A DNA stretch of 64,000 bases, from positions 2,976,001-3,040,000 of the forward strand of contig OZ020251.1 of the NCBI GenBank assembly GCA_963971285.1, given 5' to 3'. The number at the start of each line of letters is the position of its first letter. Position 1 is the stretch's first letter. Below are positions 1 through 10,249 of the stretch, one piece after another. The DNA is from Astropecten irregularis (Eukaryota; Echinodermata; Asteroidea; Paxillosida; Astropectinidae). The notes beneath the pieces are model-generated. The model was not told the origin of the DNA and did not search any database. It worked only from the letters and a program-made list of their open reading frames with translations. A program made the translations under genes and the position numbers.

Positions 1-958
1 GTGAACGTCCTTGTAACGTTCTAAAAGTAAGACCAGATATTATTTATCGCGTCAATTTTGGTTAATAACTAACCAAAATATTCTAGTAAATAACCTAAAT
101 TTTTCTAATAATTTCAGTGAACGTCCTTGTAACGTTCTAAAAGTAAGACCAGATATTATTTATCGCGTCAACTTTGGTTAATAACTAACCAAAATATTCT
201 AGTAAATAACCTAAATTTTTCTAATAATTTCAATGAACGTCCTTGTAACGTTCTTAAAGTAAGACCCGATATTATTTATCGCGTCAACTTTGGTTAATAA
301 CTAACCAAAATATTCTAGTAAATAGCCTAAATTTTTCTAAAAATTTCAGTGAACGTCCTTGTAACGTTCTAAAAGTAAGACCAGATATTATTTATCGCGT
401 CAACTTTGATTAATAACTAACCAAAATATTCTAGTAAATAACCTAAATTTTTCTAATAATTTCAGTGAACGTCCTTGTAACGTTCTAAAAGTAAGACCAG
501 ATATTATTTATCGCGTCAACTTTGGTTAATAACTAACCAAAATATTCTAGTAAATAACCTAAATTTTTCTAATAATTTCAGTGAACGTCCTTGTAACGTT
601 CTAAAAGTAAGACCAGACATTATTTATCGCGTCAACTTTGGTTAATAACTAACCAAAATATTCTAGTAAATAACCTAAATATTTCTAATAATTTCAGTGA
701 ACGTCCTAGTAACGTTCTAAAAGTAAGACCAGATATTATTTATCGCGTCAACTTTGGTTAATAACTAACCAAAATATTCTAGTAAATAACCTAAATTTTT
801 CTAATAATTTCAGTGAACGTCCTTGTAACGTTCTAAAAGTAAGACCAGATATTATTTATCGCGTCAACTTTGGTTAATAACTAACCAAAATATTCTAGTT
901 AATTACCTAAATTTTTCTAATAATTTCAGTGAACGTCATTGTAACGTTCTAAAAGAAA
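1..958. repeat. 116-bp satellite array (first block)
   Basis: About eight head-to-tail copies of a 116-bp AT-rich monomer, with units beginning at 1, 117, 233 and so on; the array runs in from the left edge. Each monomer carries two short dyads. One is GAACGT...ACGTTC around the phrase CCTTGTA. The other is TTGGTTA...TAACCAA with loop ATAAC. Monomers differ mostly by single substitutions. The last unit changes 'gtcc' to 'gtca' and leads into the linker, a transition also seen at several other array ends. Confidence 0.95.
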
Positions 959-1102
959 AACCGGATATAACCCAGTAGAAAGAAGGGATAATGCTTAATG
1001 GAGACAAGAAAAAGTGGTAGTAAAAATTACAAACGTAAAAGTTGCACACAAAAGCTATATTCTACGAGGTGCATCTACGCTGCTTTGCAGTGCTCATTAA
1101 CG
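959..1102. repeat. Linker between the 116-bp and 46-bp arrays
   Basis: Non-tandem block that begins with the phrase GACCGGATATAACCCAGTAG and runs to 'taacgctgcttcttgc', where the 46-bp array starts. Close copies occur at about 7,111-7,254, 13,230-13,369, 17,953-18,097, 20,971-21,115, 25,034-25,179, 29,978-30,117 and 35,069-35,235. A related form without a following 46-bp array lies at about 2,455-2,600. This suggests that the 46-bp array expanded inside an ancestral linker. No coding potential seen. Confidence 0.8.
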
Positions 1103-1632
1103 CTGCTTCTTGCTGTCTAGTTTTATTAAATTGCATCGAGCATCGAAGGTGCTTCTTGCTGTCTAGTTTAATTAAATTGCATCGAGCATCAAAGGTGCTT
1201 CTTGCTGTCTAGTTTTATTAAATTGCATCGAGCATCAAAGGTGCTTTTTGCTGTCTAGTTTTATTAAATTGCATCGAGCATCAAAGGTGCTTCTTGCCAT
1301 CTAGTTTTATTAAATTGCATCGAGCATCAAAGGTGCTTCTTGCTGTCTAGTTTTATTAAATTGCATCGAGCATCAAAGGTGCTTCTTGCCATCTAGTTTT
1401 ATTAAATTGCATCGAGCATCAAAGGTGCTTCTTTCTGTCTAGTTTTATTAAATTGCATCGAGCATCAAAGGTGCTTCTTGCTGTCTAGTTTTATTAAATT
1501 GCATCGAGCATCAAAGGTGCTTCTTGCTGTCTAGTTTTATTAAATTGCATTGAGCATCAAAGGTGCTTCTTGCTGTCTAGTTTTATTAAATTGCAACGAG
1601 CATCAAAGGTGCTTCTTGCTGTCTAGTTTTAT
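1103..1632. repeat. 46-bp satellite array, copy 1
   Basis: About 11.5 tandem copies of a 46-bp monomer reading 'aaaggtgcttcttgctgtc', then 'tagttttattaaattgcat', then 'cgagcatc'. Variants include TGCCATC for TGCTGTC and TTGAGC for TCGAGC. The array ends by switching to 'ttttattttattgaatg', the same exit sequence used by the other 46-bp arrays. Confidence 0.95.
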
Positions 1633-1677
1633 TTTATTGAATGTAATTTTCATGTTTTCATGAAAAAATCACATGCT

Positions 1678-1749
1678 GGCTCAGGTGGGATTCGAACCCA
1701 CGACCTCCTGCTTACTAGTGCAGGTGCCATACCGCTAGGCCACCGTGCT
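1678..1749 (-). tRNA. tRNA-Thr(AGT)-like Pol III cassette, copy 1 (probable pseudogene or SINE head)
   Basis: On the minus strand there is an A-box-like TGGCCTAGCGG and a perfect B box GGTTCGAATCC with a five-pair T stem (GTGGG/CCCAC). The anticodon stem is perfect (CCTGC/GCAGG) and encloses CTAGTAA, the loop of tRNA-Thr(AGT), but with one extra A. The acceptor stem (AGCACGG against CTGAGCC) pairs poorly. A T6 run about ten bases past the 3' end fits a Pol III terminator. It is tRNA-shaped and possibly transcribed, but unlikely to be a working tRNA. A second B-box-like phrase (GATTCGATTC) lies just upstream on the same strand. Confidence 0.6.
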
Positions 1750-1812
1750 AGCTGGGGTCTGCGGGGTGAATCGAATCCAGTATCGCGGCGAGTACCGCAC
1801 TGCATACTTGAA

Positions 1813-2289
1813 AATGAAAAAGTTTTTGATGAAAGAGTTCATGAACGGAACAAAGAACAGAACGTGGAATGGAACCAAGAACGAAACATGGAACGGAACG
1901 TGGATTGGAACACAGAACAAAATGTAGAAAAAACACAGAACGGAACACAGAGTGGAACGCAGAAAGGGATGCACAACAGAATGCACGACGGAATACAGAA
2001 CATTTGAACGCGGAGCGGAACGCAGTATACGGAATGCACAGATCGGAACGAGATTAGAACACGGATATCGGATAATGAAGCACGAAAAAAACACGGGATG
2101 ACACATGCAGAATAATCGCTACCTTCCGCATCCCATTCCTCTTCCCATTCTACGTTCAGTTCCGTGTTTAATTCCACCTTCTGCTCCAAGATCTTTTCCA
2201 AGATTCATTCCAAGTACCGTTAAAAGTTCCATTCCACGATTTGTTCCATCTACCATTCATTGACTCTTTCATCACTACCTTATTCATCT
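1813..2289. repeat. Foldback block built on a degenerate GAAYNN hexamer, copy 1
   Basis: The left half is a degenerate 6-bp repeat of type GAAYNN (gaacgg, gaacaa, gaatgg). The right half is its diverged reverse complement. The tips match well: GATGAAAGAGTTCATGAA on the left against GATGAAAGAGTCAATGAA read from the right. The whole block could fold into an imperfect hairpin of about 480 bp. The 6-bp period leaves several overlapping frames open on both strands, giving apparent proteins of 60-124 residues with a four-residue NxEx rhythm. I regard these as by-products of the repeat. Confidence 0.8.
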
Positions 2290-2670
2290 CCATGGGGGCC
2301 TATGTCAATAAACCTGGTAGCAGTCTACGTCCAAGCGAAAAGACCGCTAAGCCCGGTAGACAGCCTACTTCCCGGTGGAAAGACCGGTAAGCCCAGTAGA
2401 TAGGACTCTTCCCGGCAGTAAGACCGGATTAGCCCAGTAGAAAGATTGGCTTATGCCTAATGGAGACAAGAAAAGCTTGCTAGTAAAAATTACAAACGTA
2501 AAAGTTGCACGCAAGAGCTATATTCTACGAGTTGCATCTACGCTGCTTTGCATTGCTCACTAACGCTGCTTACTTAGTTCTAGAAGGAATAGAGAAAGTT
2601 AGAGAGCAGCAGACATCAGAGAAAAGACTGATGTTTAATGATTCTACTGCTTCACCTTATTATTATTAAA
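2290..2670. repeat. Three ~40-bp 'aagaccgg' repeats plus related linker
   Basis: Three diverged copies of a ~40-bp phrase (AAGACCG, a short spacer, GCCCAGTAGA, then TTCCCGG) lie at about 2,337-2,455. A linker related to 959-1,102 follows, and then a stretch unique to this context (GTTCTAGAAGGAATAG to ACTGATGTTTAATG) that precedes the 123-bp element. The same block recurs at about 19,384-19,764, 22,402-22,782, 27,692-28,072 and 32,204-32,584. The phrase AAGACCGGAT-n-CCCAGTAGA also ends each 116-bp array, so it marks module boundaries. Confidence 0.75.
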
Positions 2671-2793
2671 CTGGCAGACCTTTGCCTAGACCAGAAACAA
2701 GGAGTGACCCTCTTCACTGGTCTGTCGCAAAGGTTGGGGTAACAACGCCAGGCGGAAAACTGGATAAGTTCTCCTACCACTCAAATAACTAAG
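2671..2793. repeat. 123-bp structured element, copy 1
   Basis: It is preceded by a short (TTA)n tract and can form three nested stems: CTGGC/GCCAG, ACCTTTGC/GCAAAGGT and AGACCAG/CTGGTCT. A near-palindrome follows (GGATAAGTTCTCC here, GGAGAAGTTCTCC in some copies) and the element ends at CTAAG. Read on the minus strand it would end in an (AAT)n-like tail, as some SINEs do. I do not recognise the family. Confidence 0.8.
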
Positions 2794-2841
2794 TTTTTAT
2801 TTTATTGAATGAAATTTTCATATCTGCATTTTAAATATAGA

Positions 2842-5800
2842 TTTATCGCGTCAACTTTGGTTAATAACTAACCAAAATAATATAGTAAATAACCTAAAAT
2901 TTTCTAATAATTTAAGTGAACGTCCTTGTAACGTTCTAAAAGTAAGACCAGATATTATTTATCGCGTCAACTTTGGTTAATAACTAACCAAAATATTCTA
3001 GTAAATAACCTAACATTTTCTAATAATTTAAGTGAACGTCCTTGTAACGTTCTAAAAGTAAGACCAGACATTATTTATCGCGTCAACTTTGGTTAATAAC
3101 TAACCAAAATATTCTAGTTAATAACCTAAATATTTCTAATAATTTCAGTGAACGTCCTTGTAACGTTCTAAAAGTAAGACCCGATATTATTTATCGCGTC
3201 AACTTTGGTTAATAACTAACCAAAATATTCTAGTAAATAGCCTAATTTTTTCTAATAATTTCAGTGAACGTCCTTGTAACGTTCTAAAAGTAAGACCAGA
3301 TATTATTTATCGCGTCAACTTTGATTAATAACTAACCAAAATATTCTAGTAAATAACCTAAATTTTTCTAATAATTTCAGTGAACGTCCTTGTAACGTTC
3401 TAAAAGTAAGACCAGATATTATTTATCGCGTCAACTTTGGTTAATAACTAACCAAAATATTCTAGTAAATAACCTAAATTTTTCTAATAATTTCAGTGAA
3501 CGTCCTTGTAACGTTCTAAAAGTAAGATCAGACATTATTTATCGCGTCAACTTTGGTTAATAACTAACCAAAATATTCTAGTAAATAACCTAAATATTAC
3601 TAATAATTTCAGTGAACGTCCTTGTAATGTTCTAAAAGTAAGACCAGATATTATTTATCGCGTCAACTTTGGTTAATAACCAAAATATTCTAATAAATAA
3701 CCTAAATTTTTCTCATAATTTTAGTGAACGTCCTTGTAACGTTCTAAAAGTAAGACCAGATATTATTTATCGCGTCAACTTTGGTTAATAACTAACCAAA
3801 ATAATCTAGTAAATAACCTAAAATTTTCTAATAATTTAAGTGAACGTCCTTGTAACGTTCTAAAAGTAAGACCAGATATTATTTATCGCGACTTTGGTTA
3901 ATAACTAACCAAAATATTCTAGTAAATAACCTAAATTTTTCTAATAATTTCAGTGAACTCCCTTGTAACGTTCTAAAAGTAAGACCAGATATTATTTATC
4001 GCGTCAACTTTGGTTAATAACTAACCAAAATATTCTAGTTAATAACCTAAATATTTCTAATAATTTCAGTGAACGTCCTTGTAACGTTCTAAAAGTAAGA
4101 CCCGATATTATTTATCGCGTCAACTTTGGTTAATAACTAACCAAAATATTCTTTTAAATAGCCTAAATTTTTCTAATAATTTCAGTGAACGTCCTTGTAA
4201 CGTTCTAAAAGTAAGACCAGATATTATTTATCGCGTCAACTTTGATTAATAACTAACCAAAATATTCTAGTAAATAACCTAAATTTTTCTAATAATTTCA
4301 GTGAACGTCCTTGTAACGTTCTAAAAGTAAGACCAGATATTATTTATCGCGTCAACTTTGGTTAATAACTAACCAAAATATTCTAGTAAATAACCTAAAT
4401 TTTTCTAATAATTTCAGTGAACGTCCTTGTAACGTTCTAAAAGTAAGATCAGACATTATTTATCGCGTCAACTTTGGTTAATAACTAACCAAAATATTCT
4501 AGTAAATAACCTAAATATTACTAATAATTTCAGTGAACGTCCTTGTAACGTTCTAAAAGTAAGACCAGATATTATTTATCGCGTCAACTTTGGTTAATAA
4601 CTAACCAAAATATTCTAATAAATAACCTAAATTTTTCTCATAATTTTAGTGAACGTCCTTGTAACGTTCTAAAAGTAAGACCAGATATTATTTATCGCGT
4701 CAACTTTGGTTAATAACTTACCAAAATATTCTAGTAAATAACCTAAATTTTTCTAATAATTTCAGTGAACGTCCTTGTAACGTTCTAAAAGTAAGACCAG
4801 ATATTATTTATCGCGTCAACTTTGGTTAATAACTAACCAAAATATTCTAGTAAATAACCTAAAATTTTCTAATAATTTAAGTGAACGTCCTTGTAACGTT
4901 CTAAAAGTAAGACCAGATATTATTTATCGCGTCAATTTTGGTTAATAACTAACCAAAATATTCTAGTAAATAACCTAAATTTTTCTAATAATTTCAGTGA
5001 ACGTCCTTGTAACGTTCTAAAAGTAAGACCAGATATTATTTATCGCGTCAACTTTGGTTAATAACTAACCAAAATATTCTAGTAAATAACCTAAATTTTT
5101 CTAATAATTTCAATGAACGTCCTTGTAACGTTCTTAAAGTAAGACCCGATATTATTTATCGCGTCAACTTTGGTTAATAACTAACCAAAATATTCTAGTA
5201 AATAGCCTAAATTTTTCTAATAATTTCAGTGAACGTCCTTGTAACGTTCTAAAAGTAAGACCAGATATTATTTATCGCGTCAACTTTGATTAATAACTAA
5301 CCAAAATATTCTAGTAAATAACCTAAATTTTTCTAATAATTTCAGTGAACGTCCTTGTAACGTTCTAAAAGTAAGACCAGATATTATTTATCGCGTCAAC
5401 TTTGGTTAATAACTAACCAAAATATTCTAGTAAATAACCTAAATTTTTCTAATAATTTCAGTGAACGTCCTTGTAACGTTCTAAAAGTAAGACCAGATAT
5501 TATTTATCGCGTCAACTTTGATTAATAACTAACCAAAATATTCTAGTTAATAACCTAAATATTTCTAATAATTTCAGTGAACGTCCTTGTAACGTTCTAA
5601 AAGTAAGACCAGACATTATTTATCGCGTCAACTTTGGTTAACAACTAACCAAAATATTCTTGTAAATAACCTAAATATTTCTAATAATTTCAGTGAACGT
5701 CCTAGTAACGTTCTAAAAGTAAGACCAGATATTATTTATCGCGTCAACTTTGGTTAATAACTAACCAAAATATTCTAGTAAATAACCTAAATTTTTCTAA

Positions 5801-7110
5801 TAATTTCAGTGAACGTCCTTGTAAAGTTCTAAAAGTAAGACCAGATATTATTTATCGCGTCAACTTTGGTTAATAACTAACCAAAATATTCTAGTTAATT
5901 ACCTAAATTTTCTAATAATTTCAGTGAACGTCCTTGTAACGTTCTAAAAGTAAGACCAGATATTATCTATCTCGTCAACTTTGGTTAATAACTAACCAAA
6001 ATATTCTAGAAAATAACCTAAATTTGTCTAATAATTTCAATGAACGTCCTTGTAACGTTCTAAAAGTAAGACCAGATATTATTTATCGCGTCAACTTTGG
6101 TTAATAACTAACCAAAATATTCTAGTAAATAACCTAAATTTGTCTAATAATTTCAGTGAACGTCCTTGTAACGTTCTAAAAGTAAGACCAGATATTATCT
6201 ATCTCGTCAACTTTGGTTAATAACTAACCAAAATATTCTAGAAAATAACCTAAATTTGTCTAATAAGTTCAGTGAACGTCCTTGTAACGTTCTAAAAGTA
6301 AGACCAGATATTATTTATCGCGTCAACTTTGGTTAATAACTAACCAAAATATTCTAGTTAATAACCTAAATTTTCCTAATAATTTCAGTGAACGTCCTTG
6401 TAACGTTCTAAAAGTAAGACCAGATATTATTTATCGCGTCAACTTTGGTTAATAACTAACCAAAATATTCTAGTAAATAACCTAAATTTTTCTAATAATT
6501 TCAGTGAACGTCCTTGTAACGTTCTAAAAGTAAGATCAGACATTATTTATCGCGTCAACTTTGGTTAATAACTAACCAAAATATTCTAGTAAATAACCTA
6601 AATATTACTAATAATTTCAGTGAACGTCCTTGTAACGTTCTAAAAGTAAGACCAGATATTATTTATCGCGTCAACTTTGGTTAATAACTAACCAAAATAT
6701 TCTAATAAATAACCTAAATTTTTCTCATAATTTTAGTGAACGTCCTTGTAACGTTCTAAAAGTAAGACCAGATATTATTTATCGCGTCAACTTTGGTTAA
6801 TAACTAACCAAAATAATCTAGTAAATAACCTAAAATTTTCTAATAATTTAAGTGAACGTCCTTGTAACGTTCTAAAAGTAAGACCAGATATTATTTATCG
6901 CGTCAACTTTGGTTAATAACTAACCAAAATATTCTAGTAAATAACCTAAATTTTTCTAATAATTTCAGTGAACGTCAATGTAACGTTCTAAAAGTAAGAC
7001 CAGATATTATTTATCGCGTCAACTTTGGTTAATAACTAACCAAAATATTCTAGTAAATAACCTAAAATTTTCTAATAATTTAAGTGAACGTCATTGTAAC
7101 GTTCTAAAAG
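2842..7110. repeat. 116-bp satellite array (longest block in the window)
   Basis: About 37 monomers. Variant monomers recur in the same order within the block: 'gacccgat', 'tttgatta', 'agatcagacatt', 'ttctcataattttag', 'tatctatctcg'. This shows amplification by multi-monomer segments rather than one unit at a time. For example, the run of variants at about 3,180-3,830 repeats at about 4,070-4,700. Confidence 0.95.
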
Positions 7111-7254
7111 AAAGACCGGATATAACCCAGTAGAAAGAAGGGATAATGCTTAATGGAGACAAGAAAAAGTGGTAGTAAAAATTAAAAACGTAAAAGTTGC
7201 ACGCAAAAGCTATATTCTACGAGTTGCATCTAAGCTGCTTTGCATTGCTCACTC

Positions 7255-8152
7255 AGGTGCTTCTTGCTGTCTAGATTTATTAAATTGCATCGAGCATCAA
7301 AGGTGCTTCTTGCTGTCTAATTTTATTAAATTGCATCGAGCATCAAAGGTGCTTCTTGCTGTCTAGTTTTATTAAATTGCATTGAGCATCAAAGGTGCTT
7401 CTTGCTGTCTAGTTTTATTAAATTGCATCGAGCATCAAAGGTGCTTCTTGCTGTCTAGTTTTATTAAATTGCATCGAGCATCAAAGGTGCTTCTTGCTGT
7501 CTAGTTTTATTAAATTGCATTGAGCATCAAAGGTGCTTCTTGCTGTCTAGTTTTATTAAATTGCATTGAGCATCAAAGGTGCTTCTTGCTGTCTAATTTT
7601 ATTAAATTGCATTGAGCATCAAAGGTGCTTCTTGCTGTCTAATTTTATTAAATTGCATCGAGCATCAAAGGTGCTTCTTGCTGTCTAGATTATTAAATTG
7701 CATCGAGCATCAAAGGTGCTTCTTGCTGTCTTATTTTATTAAATTGCATTGAGCATCAAAGGTGCTTCTTGCTGTCTAATTTTATTAAATTGCATCGAGC
7801 ATCAGAGGTGCTTCTTGCTGTCTAGTTTTATTAAATAGCATCGAGCATCAAAGGTGCTTCTTGATGTCTAGTTTTATTAAATTGCATCGAGCATCAAAGG
7901 TGCTTCTTGCTTTCTAGTTTTATTAAATTGCATTGAGCATCAAAGGTGCTTCTTGCTGTCTAGTTTTATTAAATTGAATCGAGCATCAAAGGTGCTTCTT
8001 GCTGTCTAGTTTTATTAAATTGCATCGAGCATCAATGGTGCTTCTTGCTGTCTAGTTTTATTAAATTGCATTGAGCATCAAAGGTGCTTCTTGCTGTCTA
8101 GTTTTATTAAATTGCAACAAGCATCAAAGGTGCTTCTTGCTGTCTAGTTTTA
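7255..8152. repeat. 46-bp satellite array, copy 2
   Basis: About 19.5 monomers, including one short unit ('tctagattattaaa') and a TGATGTC variant. Unlike copies 1 and 4-7 it is not followed by the tRNA-like cassette. It exits straight into 'ttttattttattgaatg' and a single 116-bp unit. Confidence 0.95.
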
Positions 8153-8192
8153 TTTTATTGAATGTCATTTTCATGTCTGCATTTTAAATATA

Positions 8193-8300
8193 GATTATCG
8201 CGTCAACTTTATTTAATAACTAACCAAAATATTCTAGTAAATAACCTCAATTTTTTTAATAATTTCAGTGAACGTCATTGTAACGTTCTAAAAGTAAGAC
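8193..8300. repeat. Isolated 116-bp unit plus short boundary block
   Basis: One diverged 116-bp monomer ('actttatttaataac'), followed to about 8,427 by the boundary phrase GACCGAATAAAGCCCAGTAG, a stretch reading 'gggctaatgcttaaccctaag' and a (TTA)n tract. The second duplicate is at 14,308-14,415. Confidence 0.8.
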
Positions 8301-8427
8301 CGAATAAAGCCCAGTAGAAAGATGGGCTAATGCTTAACCCTAAGATTTTCTTGTCTCCATTAATCTGTGGTACCTTTTATCTAAACGTTGCTTAATAAAA
8401 CAAATTATTATTACTATTATTATTAAA

Positions 8428-8550
8428 CTGGCAGACCTTTGCCTAGACCAGAAACAAGGAGTGACCCTCTTCACTGGTCTGTCGCAAATGTTGGGGTAAC
8501 AACGCCAGGCGGAAAACTGGAGAAGTTCTCCTACCCCTCAAATAACTAAG
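8428..8550. repeat. 123-bp structured element, copy 2
   Basis: It has the perfect GGAGAAGTTCTCC palindrome. The second stem carries one mismatch (GCAAATGT). Confidence 0.8.
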
Positions 8551-8621
8551 TTTTTATTTTTTTGAATGTCCTTTTCATGTCTGCATTTTAAATATAGATT
8601 TATCACGTCAACTTTGGTTAA

Positions 8622-8997
8622 AGGGATTGCATACGTTTGGTAATTTGAGCCTACTCTTTGTTTCAAACCAATATAATTGTGTATATATACCATAAAACTA
8701 ACCTGTGAAAGTTTCACTTCAAAAGGTGGTAGCGTTTTTGAGATTTTGGCTACAAACTAGAGCGGTTATTTCACGCCAGATAACAGTAAGTCAATAGCTG
8801 AGAAGCGTTACGGCCATAACGCTTCTCAGATTCGTAATTTTTGGAGATAAAAAGTGACATATTTTTCCATAACCGCGGTACTTCGAATTGAAAGTTTCTC
8901 AATATGCATTATACTATCCAAAGCAGCTGTAGTTCTCACCAAGTAAGTTTTTATTGCCATAAATTTTCAGAGTCATTACCAAACGTATGCAATGCCT
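8622..8997. mobile_element. 376-bp TTAA-type MITE inserted in a 116-bp unit, copy 1
   Basis: Terminal inverted repeats of about 23 bp begin AGGGATTGCATACGTTTGG on the left; the right end differs by one base in the first part. The target TTAA is duplicated at 8,618-8,621 and 8,998-9,001. Removing the element restores the satellite phrase TTGGTTAATAACTAACC, so it inserted into the loop side of the monomer's TTGGTTA dyad. An internal perfect hairpin lies at 8,798-8,829 (arm CTGAGAAGCGTTA, loop of 6). TTAA target choice fits the piggyBac superfamily. No transposase is present. Confidence 0.9.
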
Positions 8998-9098
8998 TTA
9001 ATAACTAACCAAAATATTCTAGTAAACAACCTCATTTTTTCTTATAATTTCAGTGAACGTCATTGTTACGTTCTAAAAGTAAGACCGAATATAGCCCA

Positions 9099-10183
9099 CA
9101 CTCATAGCCAAACTGGAGTCAAGCTTACCTTTCAAACAGAGTCCAGCAACTATGTCTAAAATCACTCTATTTTAAGAGTCAAATGACCTCGCCGAAGAGT
9201 CTACTATTACTCCTTCTTAAGAGTCATAATGACTCTCCTGACTCTTTGGAAGAGTAATCGTCTATATTATTTTGAGACTCCCCAATGGGATTCATTGACT
9301 CCCATAACGAGTCGTATAATGACTCTTTGCTTGGAATCAATGCACTGTTTAAAATGGCCACTGATCGGAAGTGCATTGGGCAGTTGCAGAAATAAACAGA
9401 TGATTTTCAATCTTCGATCACAATGGATTTTGAAATCGCAAGTAATCAGAGTATGAGTGTGTGTGACTTATTAGCCTTTACTCTTAATTATTGGTTTCAA
9501 AAACACTAGTTATAAATACCACACAATATGAATTTACACTAGGCCTACCATTTGAACGTTTGCTACAAGTAACGGAGTACTATACTTGTAATTAGGCCTA
9601 CAATAATTACTGGAACTTAAAGAGTGTTACTAAATACTGCTATAGACTGCTACTTACTAGACTAGGCCTACACTTGAGACTATAATACTTAGGCCTATAC
9701 TACAGTATCACGCCTGACGAAGTTTATGTCAAAGGCCTAGGCTGATTACATGGCATTTCGGTTGATTTACGGATTAACAAGTAATGGCTAATAAGTCACA
9801 CACACTCATACTCTGATTAATTGCGATTAGCGATAATAATTTTCGGATTGACTAACAAAAAATCAGATTTTTACTCCGCCGATTTCGGACTGATGTGATA
9901 CATCTGCATACGAACTGCGACGACACACAATGGCAGATAGCTTAGTAACGTAGACTGGAGACCAGCCATATCAGTTTCGTTGTAAAAGAGTCCGGTAACA
10001 GACTACAGTAGCAACATAATTTATGCGGTAAAAATTGATACAAGTCTACACGAAGCCCGCCACCGAGTACTCTATCAATGGAGTCACATTGACTCTACCT
10101 CTGTAGTCCACCGACTCTTTGTAAGAGTCTGATGCGATTTACTCTGCTTTAAGAGTCGTTTGAATCCAATTTGGCAATGAGTG
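9099..10183. mobile_element. 1,085-bp non-autonomous DNA transposon with GAGTC/GACTC subterminal repeats, copy 1
   Basis: The ends are inverted repeats, CACTCATAGCCAAACTGG on the left and CACTCATTGCCAAATTGG read from the right. Both subterminal zones are crowded with AGAGTC and GACTC words in both orientations, typical of clustered transposase-binding sites. No target duplication is evident. The left flank stops at 'atagccca' and the right flank resumes at 'aatatgtggtac'; compared with the undisturbed block at 10,621-10,700, about 50 bp of target is missing. The superfamily is uncertain (a CACTA-like start, but not diagnostic). No transposase reading frame is seen. Confidence 0.75.
9434..9828. 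mobile_element. Inner inverted-repeat element nested in the 1.1-kb transposon
   Basis: Arms of about 42 bp at 9,434-9,475 and 9,786-9,828 share AATCAGAGTATGAGTGTG then TGACTTATTAGCC in inverted orientation, with few mismatches. The interior holds five AGGCCT words. It is either a separate MITE inside the larger element or the core of one compound foldback. No coding sequence. The duplicate copy is at 15,549-15,943. Confidence 0.65.
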
Positions 10184-10249
10184 AATATGTGGTACTTTTT
10201 ATCAAAATGGTGCTTAATTAACCCAATTATTATTATTATTATTATTAAA

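Noticed and set aside
1103-1632. CRISPR-like regular direct repeats
   Set aside because: Monomers are contiguous with no unique spacers, and the context is an animal genome; this is a satellite.
1678-1749. A functional tRNA-Thr gene
   Set aside because: Poor acceptor stem pairing and an extra loop base; kept as tRNA-like only.
1660-2201. Overlapping open frames of 60-124 residues on both strands, repeated at 18.7, 21.8, 27.1 and 31.6 kb
   Set aside because: They lie across the tRNA-like cassette and a 6-bp periodic foldback; the period keeps several frames open at once and the peptides are low-complexity. No family motif.
2671-2793. Hammerhead or other known ribozyme in the 123-bp element
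   Set aside because: I looked for the CTGANGA and GAAA core on both strands and did not find it in the right arrangement.
7169-7366. 65-residue open frame at the start of the 46-bp array (also 13,284)
   Set aside because: Made of linker and satellite monomers; the repeated peptide simply follows the 46-bp period.
9229-9456. 75-residue open frame (also 15,344)
   Set aside because: Falls inside the subterminal repeats of the non-autonomous transposon and resembles no transposase.
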